Below are positions 23,301 through 35,300 of a DNA stretch of 64,000 nt, piece after piece. Source of the DNA: Diphasiastrum complanatum (lineage: Eukaryota; Streptophyta; Lycopodiopsida; Lycopodiales; Lycopodiaceae); the NCBI GenBank assembly GCA_029204225.1, contig CM055102.1, positions 42,495,229-42,559,228 of the forward strand, read 5' to 3'. The first letter of the stretch is position 1. Each line of letters begins with the position of its first letter. The notes beneath the pieces are model-generated. The model had not been told where the DNA came from, made no database searches, and saw only the letters and a program-made list of their open reading frames with translations. A program made the position numbers and the translations under genes.

Positions 23301-26300
23301 TTGAATGCTTTTCTTATGATATCAATAAAGTATAAAAGACCAGTAATGACAATCAAATAACAATCTCCCATGAAGAATGGTAAATGACAGCACATATAAT
23401 CAATGACTAAAGCCCTACAAGCAATATGAATGATTTTTTACAAAGAGCATGAAGTTTGACATGATAAATAGCGTCTTTTCAAAAAGAAAGAGTTGTGACT
23501 CTTCAAGACAGGTAGCATTGCGAGGAGTCTCTTACTCTATAGCAATAGATAACAGTCTCACGTGAAATATAGCACTGGCGTGTGTAGTAGCAACCAGTTG
23601 TAAGCGATAAGTTACAGGACTCAACACGCTGAAGTATTTGAAAAGGCCAACATTGCTATGGTGCAAGCTTCTCATTGGAAGTTGGTTCCTTGTTAGATGC
23701 TAGTACCTCATGAAATACAACTACTTGTGATTGCTGTGAGGATGCTAGCTCTCCAAGCCCCTCCTGAAAGTGACTAGCTTTTAAAGAATGATCTCCTACA
23801 TGGAAAACTAGATTGACCTTACATCCCACTGACTCTCTCAAGAACACTAGCCCCTGTAGAGTTGCTCCAAAATCAGTTGAAGAGTGGCTTTGATAGCATC
23901 CACCTTGGAACATACTACATCTAATCTCGGTGGATATTGATTAGTCTTGCTTGTGGATGCCATAGTAGAAGAATAGGTAGCAAAAACAAAGCAGTGTACA
24001 AAGCTATGCAAAATCAAGCAGCTAAAGAGAACAAGGTCTTAGGGTTTCAAACTGACAATCAGGGAAGACACACTTGAAAATATCGAGTAGTGAAGAAGTT
24101 ACAAACAATTTTACCAATCCTATGTGGACTGCATTTTCACAAAAGCAAATAGAATAAACAAGCCAAGTAGTAGAGGATGCTCAAGGCTGCCAGAAGATCA
24201 ACAATCCACCATACGGCTTCAATCTGCTATCTTATGGGCTCCAAATCTATCAACAAATCACCTACAACAGAGCATTGGCTCTCCAAGCTTGCAACAAAGC
24301 CTAAATGAAGATGCCAATGATGCCAAATCTCACACAAGTCTAGAAAGCAACCGCTCTGATGCCAAATGTTGCACACAAGCTCACAAACCCTAAGTCAAAT
24401 CACAAGAATCACTCAGGAAACTCTCTTTATTAATCTCAAGTCACAATACATAGATCAACAAGCCAACATGAGAGCTCTGTTGCAAGTTTCCTCCTAGCCA
24501 TAGCTGCATAGTGATAGGAATAAGATAGGGAATGCCTTGCAAGGCTCACACTATATCCCCTCAAGCACCCTTAACCCTGACACATCCTAACATCAACACA
24601 TGGCAAACTCCATGCACAATCGACACTTGCCACTAGGCAGTACCCTGACACATAGGGAAGCTAGTAGGTAGATTGTTTGACATGTGTCACTCATACACTG
24701 GACCAAGTGTCCCAATGAGCATATGACGCGAGTCCATTGGCGTCCGACAAGTGTCACTCATGCACTGGACCAAGTGTCTCAGTGAGCATGTGACACGTGT
24801 CCTATTTGATTGGTCAATCCTCCCTACTTTTTAGAAGGTCAGTCTTGAAGACTCTCATGAAACCCAGTATCCCCTTAGCCATCTCAGAATTAGTCACTAT
24901 GATTGATATTTAAATTGCAATTTACTTTTGTCTCCACAGGCTGGTGACTTAGCCATTTACAATTTACAATTTACATTAAGCAAAGGGATTCAAAGTACAT
25001 GTGCCACTACTCGTCTCATGCTAAAGAAAAGATCCGAAAGAGTACCCCCAAACACATGTACGAATGAACTATCTCTAGTGGCTGACTTTTCAAGGTGAAG
25101 TTATGTTTCTGCATGAAGGAGCGAGATGTGTAGTAGACTATCGCTATGGTCTCCATTTGCAAGTGGAGATCATAGTACCCTTGATTTGATATTTTAAGCC
25201 ATTGAAGTGTCTCATCATTGACTCCAACTCATTGGCATAAAGGTAAGATAATGTAGGTGAGAGCGGCCATCCTTTCTTCATGCCTATTTTCCTCCCAACG
25301 GTTGAATTGTGTACAATAGTGTGAAGCATTTTGCCACCAGATATCATCTGTTGATGTTGGTGTGTGGCTTATAGCCTTGTTTATTAATATTTGCCAGGCT
25401 CAAGGTGTAGGCTGCAACAGACTTCGTGCAGAATATGCAAGAAATGTTGCAAGTGACTACGGAAAGTATCAGAACGGCTCAAGATCAAGGCTCGATTTTG
25501 TGTGAACTTGTAATCATTTGCCTAGAGAATTTGAGCTTGAAGATTGAGTGTATTTCAGGATCCTAAAAGATTCTAAGTTAGTACTTATGTGGAAATGCCC
25601 AAAACGTCTCTTAGGTAAAGCATTCCTTATAAGATTGTAAAGAAACCCAATTGGCCTATATATAAGCTAGATCTTCCTTAGGGGACAAGTGTTCAAACTT
25701 CATGTTGTCTTCCCTATTAGTAGTTTAAGGAACGATTGGATGGAAAAGATAACTTTATCCTCTAAGGTGAACTAGTTCAATTGGAGGATCTAATATCCTT
25801 TGTACCAACGGAATCAGAGAAATCAATAGATGTACGACACCATGAGTTTTAGAACTGTTTGGTTTTTGAATATGTGGTTTGTTGGAGAGGTAGATGAATG
25901 TTGAGGACATTGGTGGAGAAAGTAGACCTGAGATTGAAACTCCTTGGTTTACTTCCTTGAGAAGGGAGTTCTTAATGGGGAGGGAATGTTGTAAAACATA
26001 ACATCACACTTGAGGTGATAGCCTTGGTAAGAGGGTGAATGCTGATTTGGGGTTATCAACCCTATGGTGTGACAAAATCCAAGGCCTAGCTATGGAGTAT
26101 CATAACAACATAGTAAGCACACTATGAAAGCTTGAAAAAACCAGCTATGGAGTAGAAGACAAAAGCAAGAGAGAGAGGACTTCAAAGCTCACACAGCTTG
26201 AATGATTATCAAAGGAGTGGTAGGGCGTGGAAACCCCTCCAAACAAAGGGCCACATATAGCATGTGATGTATAGAGGTGGTGTCATACTAATTCTAGCTC

Positions 26301-29300
26301 TAGACCCCACATGGGTCCTCAACCTACTTGTTATTACTTGCCTAATTAGCACAAGTGGGGTGTACTATGTACATAAATGTTTTACCCCCATGTCTTATGC
26401 ACAACTTACTGGTTATAAGTATAGAAGCCTTAAGGGGCAAAATAGGCATTTATTTCAACACCCTCCCTCAATGGCTATTTTGTTCATACCAACACCTAGC
26501 ATGCTACAAAACTTTTCAAATTTTTCTCTACTAAGAGCCTTAGTAAAGATATCTGCTGCTTGATCATTGGTATCACAATCTCCACTTTGTATCTTCTCTC
26601 GTAAGAAGTGTTGATCCACCTCAATATGCTTCGTACGAGCATGGTACACAGGATTTTTGGCTAGCTGGATACAACTCTGGCTATCACAATAAAGAATACT
26701 AGGTCCATCTTGTGGGATCTGCACCTCCCCAAGAAGTCTCCTAAGCCATATAGCCTCGCAGGTAGCTTTCGCCACTGCCCGGTACTCAGCCTCTGTTGAT
26801 GATAAGGTAACGGTGGGCTGTTTCTTGCTGCACCAAGAAATGGCCCCAGAACCAAGGTTAAAAGTGGAACCTGTGGTCGACTTTCGATCATCCCTATCAC
26901 CAGCCCAATCCGAATCGGTAAAGCCTCCAAGGGGAAGCTTCCCGTCATCTGTGTACTCAATCCCATAACAGGTTGTCCCTTTGACATACCTCAAAACCCT
27001 CTTAGCTGCTGTCGAATGGGCTTCAGTTGGAGAACTCATAAACTGGCTTGCTACACCAACCACATAGGAAATGTCTCATCTCGTAGTGGTGAGATAAATC
27101 AGGCTACCCACAAGCTGCCTATAAAGAGTCTCGTCCACAAAAGGAGTGCCATCAACTCTAGATGGCTTGCTGCTAGTATCAATGGGAGTAGGTACGGGTT
27201 TGCAATCCTGCATGTTGAACCTGTTCAAAATTTCACATGCATAGTTAGCTTGGGAAAAAAACACACAATTTTGCTTTTTCCAAACCTCCAAGCCAAGACA
27301 ATAGTGGATTAGACCCAAATCTTTCATCTCGAACTCATTTGATAAATGAGCCTTCACATTTTCAATAAGCTGCCCATTGTTACCCGTGATGACCAAGTCA
27401 TCCACATAGAGAACTATCAAAACAATGTTCCCATCTTCCTCCTTCATGAACAAGTTGCAATCCGAATGACTCTTTGTGAATTGCTCCTTGGCAAAAAGTC
27501 ATCAATACGACTATACATCCTGGGTGCCTGCTTCAACCCATATAAGGCCTTCTTAAGCCTGCATACCATAGTTTCCTTGCCCTTAGCCTCAAAGCCTTGT
27601 GGCTGATCCATGTAGACTTCTTCAGCCAACTATCTATTGAGAAAAGCACTCTTCACGTCCATTTGATGGACCTCCCAACCAAAAAATGCAGCCAATGCTA
27701 AAACCAACCTGATAGACGTCATCTTAGCTACAGGTGCAAACGTCTCATCATAGTCCAAGCCCTCTTGCTGTGCATAGCCTTTGGCAACCAGCCTTGCCTT
27801 ATGCTTTTCGATGCTTCCATCCGATTTGTATTTGGTCCTGTAGACCCATTTACAGCCAATAGGACGCTTTCCTTTTGGTAGCTTCACCAAATCCCATGTA
27901 TCATTCTTGAGGATGGAGTCGTACTCCTCTTGCATAGCATGTTGCCATACCTTCTCATCTGCTGCCTCAATGAATGTATGCGGATCTTGTGAATCCAAAA
28001 TAGTAGTCATAAGTGCATAGTTTGTCTCCTGGTGTCCATGCTGCTGGGCTTGCCTTTGGGACCTTCTAGCTCCTAGATTGCTGCTCTCTCCCTCATCCAA
28101 TATCAAACCATCCTGCACAGTTTGCCAATACCACTTGGGAAACTTCTTCCTTGCAGTTGGTGATGAAGACGATGAATAGGACTCAACAACTTTGCCCCTT
28201 TCCTTCCGCTTCCTAGCCTCCTTAGATTCTTCCTCTTGATCACTCATATGATCATCTTGAGGCTCCCCAATATATGGATGTGGATCATCAAGTATTGGCA
28301 CAAATTCACTTGTACCCTCCATCTCATGTTCCTCCATAGGAGGCGTTTGCATCTCGACTTATGATCCTCTTCCTGCTAGTAAGATCGTAAAGTCGGTAAG
28401 CTTTGCTTTCCTCACTATATCCCAAGAAAATGCACTTTGCTGATTTTGCATCCAGCTTCTTCCTGTTATCCTTGGGAATATGGGCATATGCCGCCGTACA
28501 ACCAAACACTCGCAAAGCGCCCACCTTGGGCTTAATGCCGCTAAATGCCTCTTCTGGAGTCTTGCCTTCCACAGCTTTAGTTGGACTTCTATTCAACAGA
28601 AACACCGCTGTGTGCATTTGAAACAAAAAGGGTTGGGCAACCCCTTTGCCTTGAGCATGACCTTGCGCACTCCACAATAGTTCGGTTCTTTCTCTCGACT
28701 ATGCCGTTTTGCTGAGGGGTATGAGGAGCTGTAAGCTGCCTTTTGATTCCATTGGCCTTGCAGAATTCCACAAATTCTGTCTTAATGAACTCTCCACCAT
28801 CGTCTGACCTGAGCATCTTTATCTTCTTTCCTGAATGTTCTTCTACCAAAGCTTTGAAATGCTAAAAGTACTTGAATGCTTCAGATTTTTGCTTCAAGAA
28901 ATAAATCCAAATCTTGCGTGAGAAGTCATCAATGAAGGTCATAAAGTAAAATCCCACCCCTGCAGACCTGGTTTGGGTTGGCCCCCACAAATCTGAATGC
29001 ACCAAATCAAGTATACGTGCTGCCCTGGTGGTGCTCTCCTTGGGAAACTTTTGTCTTTGTTGTTTTCCCAGAGCGCAACCCTCGCAAACTGAAGAGCTTG
29101 GCTTAACAACTGGAAGCCGCTCCACCATATGATGCTAGTTCAACATTTGCATGCTTTGGTAGCCAAGATGTCCATACCTCTCATGCCACAACCTATCCAC
29201 ATCACTTCTTTTTGTTGTATAAGCATGCTGACTAGGGATAGAAGTGTACAACCTGTACAGATTATCATCCTACAATCCTTTGGCCACAGCCTTCATATTA

Positions 29301-32300
29301 TCACTCAAGTCCAATGCAAGACAAGAAGTAGCATCAAATTCTACTTCCATATTTTGTTGAGTGATAGCTCTGTAGGAATTTGGTGGGCCTTCAACGAATA
29401 CAACTTAACCTTTTTGGTTCAGAGGTTGCACCAAAATCATGGAGCCTTTTGCCCCTTCCCGGAGCCGTGTTCCGGGATCCCGTCCCCGGACGCCTAGCCA
29501 CCCACGAATCCAAGTGCTCCCCCTTACCCGCAAAGGGGCTGGTACCAGGGGACAATAATCACTTAGACATTTATCACTTATATCCACTTTGAACAAAGTC
29601 CCACTTTGTTATAGATCCTAACACCACAGTAGGGCAAACACTAACTGATCCACCCAACCTTGCCTACTCCCTGATATAGAGTAAGCCCCTCCTAGCCCAG
29701 TGTGAGGACTGGTAGCATGCTACTGCCAAGTGTCGGCCACGTGGCACTGACGTGGCCGACTGCACGTCGGGACCCAACTGGGGGCCCTATCCTGCTGACA
29801 GGGTCCCTAGGCTGTGTTAGGCCCGCCATGGCTATGGACCGTGCTGGGGCACACTACTCACACTGTCTTGCCCTGTTGGTCATGTACGCTGGACACGACC
29901 CTAACTGTGGTATCTGACCTATCTGTGTTCTCTAGGGTTCGGCACTGGTTACGAGCTCGTAACACTCCCTCCCCCTTAAGAACCGTCTTGGTCCTCTAAG
30001 ACAAAGTCTGGAAAAATCTTGCGAAGGACGCTGCCTCTTTCCCAAGTGGCATTCTCAACAGGCTGATCATTCCACTTAACCAAATATTCTCGGTATAGAG
30101 TATGACGAGTCTGCGTCTCTCTACTATCAAGAATCTCCTCTGGTTCATGTGGAGGTTGTTGAGGATCCAATGGGAGAACTAGAACACTGTCCCCTACCAG
30201 ATTGTCTGATCTGGTTAAGGCTTTTCGTAACTGACTTACATGAAAGACTGGAAAAACCTTACTGCTGTGTGGGAGTTCTAGTTCATAGGTGACCTTGCCT
30301 AGTCTCCTACTGATGGTAAAGGGACCACAATACCTTGGAGACAACTTAGCATACACTCCTGATTTGAGGGTTTTAGAGTCAATTGGGACTCTCAAGTAGA
30401 CTTTCTCACCAGTGGAGAACTGCACATCCCGTCTGTGTGGATCTGCATAATGCCTGGCTCGATCCTGGGACTGTCTAATGCTATGCTTAGCATGTTCTAT
30501 CATCTGGTTTAGGTCCTCTAAAAAGTTTCTGGCTGCTTCAACTTTTTCTTGTTTAAACCCTACAGCTGTGGGTGAGCGTGGCTGAAAACCGTACATCAGC
30601 ATAAATGGGCTGTATCCCGTAGCTGCATGTTTGGTACTGTTGTAAGCAAACTCTAATATCGAGAGATACTCCTCCCAATTAGTCTGCTTCTTGCTGACGT
30701 ATGCACGAAGCATATCCTCCAGCACTTGATTTACCCTTTCTGTTTGACCGTCCGTCTGTGGATGGTCGGTGGTACTCATATTAAGTTTAGTATGGAGATG
30801 ATGGAATACTGCCCTCCAAAAATTTCCAGTAAACTTACTGTCCCGGTCGCTGACTACGCCGGAAGGTAGACCGTACAATTTAAATAGCCCGTCTACAAAC
30901 AACCTCGCTAACTTTGGAGCTCTAACGGTTGTTTTGGTCGGAATGAAATGAGCCATTTTGGTCAGACGGTCAACTGTGACCCATATAGCGTCATTACCCT
31001 TTTGGGTTTTAGGCAGGCCTACTATAAAATCCATGGAGATACTCTCCCGTTTACCAGCTGGTATTTCTAAGGGATGCAACAACCCTCCTGCCTTTAAACG
31101 CTCTGCTTTATTTACTTGACATTTCTGGCAACTGGTTACATACTGGTGGACGTCCTTTTTCATACTGGGCCAGAAAAATTGCCTACGAAGAAGCTCATAG
31201 GTCTTCTGTATGCCTGGGTGTCCCGCGCTAGGATTGTCATGACATTCATATAGGACCTGCTGCCTATAATCCTCTGAATTGGGGACACATACTCTATCTC
31301 TATAGAGCAAGTACTCATCCTGAATGGAATATTGTTTCCATTTTAATCCTTGAGTCAACTGACCCTCAACCACTGGGGTTTGCTTGGACAGGCTCAGAAT
31401 CCTCAACGTCATCTGACGACGTATACTCGGACTCATCATCATCCTCAACGGAAGCTGCTGTATTCTTGGATGAACTGGCACCAGCCCCGGGAACTGGTTC
31501 TGGAGTCTGTAACTGTCTGCTCTGGACTGAGTTCCAGATAGTAGAGAAGAATGCATCATGCTGGCATTTCCCTCTCAAGGACTCGAGTAACTCATTACGA
31601 ATCTGAGTAAAACTCAGCTCGTTTATCATAGGCATTCTGCTAAGGGCATCTGCTACCGTATTGAATTTTCCACGCCTATATCTGATAGACATGTCAAACT
31701 CTTGCATCAACTCTGCCCAACGAGCTTTCCGACCTCTAAGCTCAGGTTGATTGCAAAGGTATCTGAGACTCTCATGGTCTGTCAGGACCTCAAAGTTGGC
31801 GCCATACAAATAATGCCTCCAAGTCTTAAGGGCATGGACTATAGAAAAGAGTTCCCTTTCATAGGCACTGTACCTAGTCTGAGTTGGCTCGAGTTTTTTA
31901 CTCTCGAACGCAACTGGTCGTCCACCCTGAGTTAGCACAGCACCTACCGCAAAGTCGCTAGCATTTGTTTCGACCACAAATGGCTGATTGGGGTCGACGA
32001 CTTTTAAAACTGGTGCTGTAGCTAAGGCTGTTTTGAGAGCATCAAAGCTCTCCTACTGTGCGGACTCCCAAAAGAACTCCTTTCCCTTCCCCTTAAGGAG
32101 ATTTGTCATAGGGTCTGCTATCTGAGCATATTCCTTGACAAATCGTCTGTAATATCCCGCCAGACCAAGAAAGATTTGAAGTTCCAAAATATTTTGAGGT
32201 CTCAGCCAACTGAGTATGGCTTTAACCTTATTTGGGTCCATCTTAATCCCATCTGAAGAGATAATGTGACCCAAATATGCTACTTCTTCAACGAAGAATT

Positions 32301-35300
32301 CACACTTGGATTGTTTAGCATAGAGCTTATGCTTTCTGAGCAGTCGAAACACCTTTCTGAGGTGTTTTAGATGCTCTTTCCTCGTTTTGCTATAAACGAG
32401 GATGTCATCTAAAAATACGACTACAAACTTACCCAAGTATGGTCTGAGGACACTGTTCATCAAGGTCATAAAGGTAGCTGGAGCATTTGTGAGCCCAAAT
32501 GGCATCACCTTAAACTCATAATGACCGTGACGAGTCCTAAAAGCTGTTTTCGAGACATCTTCCGATTTTATACGGACTTGATGATATCCCGATCTGAGGT
32601 CTATTTTGCTGAAAAACTTAGCCCCGTCGAGTTGATCAAACAACTCGTCTGCCCGAGGCATAGGGTATTTATTCTTAATTGTGACTTTATTGAGGGCTCT
32701 GTAATTTACGCAAAGACGCATAGACCCCTCTTTCTTTTTCACCAATAGGACTGGTGAGGCCCATGGCCTTTCCCAAGATAGTCTGTTAACTGCCTAGTTA
32801 TTTCTTCATCCTCTGTTCGGCTGACCCGATACGGAGGTTTAGAAACAGGTGCTGTACCTGATACTAGGTTTATTACATGATCTACCTCTCTGCTAGGTGG
32901 TAAACCATGTGGCAAATCTTCAGGAAAAACATCTTTAAATTTAGACAATAAAGTTTCTAATTTACTAATTTTCTGCTGAATAGAACTGGAAATAGAAACT
33001 TCAGGAATAAACTGAAAGTCACATAAGAATACCTGATGGTCTTCGTCTCCGATTAGCTGACAGAGCTCTGAACTGCAGACCATAGGGCTGTTGGGAACAT
33101 CATGCTCCCCATGCAACTGGATCTCTCGGCCTTTATGCTGAAAGCTGAGGGTGTTCTCCTGATAGTTTCTGTGGAGGGAAGGTCCTAAAGTGTAGAGCCA
33201 ATCTCTCCCGAGAACAATGTCTGTTCGATCCAAGTGCATTATCTGAAAGTTTATTTCATCTTGGTACCCCTGAATTCCAAGATTTAACTTACTTACCATA
33301 GTTTCCCATATTTTTTTATCTTCACCCCTAGCTATTGAAACTATGTACCTATGCTGACTAGGTACTTCTGGTAGTTTAAGCTTTTTAACCAGGGTGTGGT
33401 TGATGAAATTATGGGTTGCCCCATCATCAACCATGACTCTTACTGACTGGTTACCAATTTTCACATGCATACGTACTAGGTCATGCGGCTCAAAGCTGAA
33501 GGGTCTCGCTAGCATTGCAGAGGTCAGCTGGCAACAGTGTTCATGATCTTCATGATACACTTTGATCTCGGAAGCTGCCGAGTCACTGGGGAAACATACA
33601 GTCTGAACAAGATGAACTTGTTTTTTATCTTTCTTATCTTTTTTAGTGAAAGGCCCCTTGGGACACTGTCTGACTGTGTGTCCCTTGCCCATACACACAA
33701 AGCACAAACGTTCTTGTTTGGCTTTCTCAAAATCATCTGGTTTTAAGGGCTGTATGAGTGAAGGGCGTTTCTGAGGAGCTTCACTTTTAAATTTGTCTTC
33801 TTTCTTTCTTTTTAAAAATTTCTTTTTAAATTGAAAGTCTTTCTGAGAAGGCTGCTTAGAAAGTGGCTGTTGTCTCGCCTTCTTCCTACCCACTGAATCA
33901 TCATAGATTTGAGCATATCTGAGAGCTTGCTCAAAGGTAGTAGGCGAGTTTCTCTGGACCTCTACTTTATATTCATCTTTGAGGCCACAGACAAATCCCC
34001 TGATTTTCTGATAGTCATCCATATTTTTAATCTTTAAAATTGCTTCTCGATACTACGAGATATATTGGATGAGGGACTTGTCCATTACTGTTCTTTCCCA
34101 GGCTTCCCAGGCTCTATCAAGTTCATTCTCTGGTAGAAATTCTCTTAGGAAAGCTTCTTCAAAAGCTTTCCATGACCGGGGAGTCTGCCCAGTCTCCTGG
34201 AGATTTAACCACCCCTTATAGGCCATAGGCCCTAAGGAAAGACTGGCCTCAATAGCTTGCAAATGGTCAGGGGTCTGTTTAAGAGCATGAATGTTCTTCC
34301 ATTTGCTGAGGAAGGTTTGTAAAATATCTGCATTTCTATCCTTCTCTTCCCCATTAAAAGTAGGAGGTTTTAATTCTTTAAAAACACTGGGATGAGACCG
34401 TAAAGTCTCACCCGAAACTGATGGAAGTGGAGAAGGGGATAACTAAGAAGTGGAGGGAAGGCTTCCTTTCGCGGAACTCAAAATCAAGTTTTTGAGTTGA
34501 GCGAATGAGTCGTCCACACTGGACTTGAAATTAGCTAATGCCAACTTCAGTTCATCCACTTCTGTTACCAATTGGAGGAATTGCTCCTTGGTAACCAGTT
34601 CGTCGAGAACTGTTCCTATTCTTCTACTTCCATGGGTTCCTTTCCTTTTCTGTAAGTCAAGGCTTCTGTTTCAAGTTCGTCGAAGCCTCTCTCCGGGGGT
34701 TGATCAGGTCTCTGAGGAGTGGTCATCTTCGGAACTGAAAGAGAGCTACCTTAACTTCTGAAGGAAAAAAAGTCTAAAAGACTAATTTACAACTGTACAA
34801 GGGAAAGGAAAGATGACTTAGCTGGTTCTGAGGACTGTACTTCCAAAGAAAGAATGAAGAGGAACCCTTTCAGCTCTTCTTCAACTGCTTTCAGACCTGC
34901 TGTCCGGAAAAATCAGGAACCAGGATGCCAAGGTGCAAGCAAATCTCTGATTTCCCCTGATCCTACCCTCGGTGTCAGGTTAACACTCGGGTAGATCAAA
35001 TTTTCCCAGATTGGAGTCAAAAAACAGATGTACCAAATCCGAATTTGTGAAGGCCTCTGCTCGCTGAACTGCCTGCTCTGAAAAATCAAATTCCAAGCTT
35101 AAACTGTAGGCAAAAAACTGAATTTGATTTATTGTAGACCCTCGCTGACTGGCCAACAGTTCTATGGGCCCACCAAGTCCAGATTTATGGCCTAAAAATC
35201 ATCTACAATCCTAATTTTGTTGACTTACTACCCTCGCTATCTGTCTTTCAGATCTGTGGCTACTGACAATCAGACTAAAGGGCCTCAAACGGATTTCAAA

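Noticed and set aside
24124-24393. An 89-codon plus-strand frame
   Set aside because: Overlaps a primer-binding site and LTR start of a minus-strand element; no domain.
29702-29999. Frames in the chromovirus LTR that recur at 35718-35918
   Set aside because: They recur because the LTR is repeated, not because a gene is conserved.
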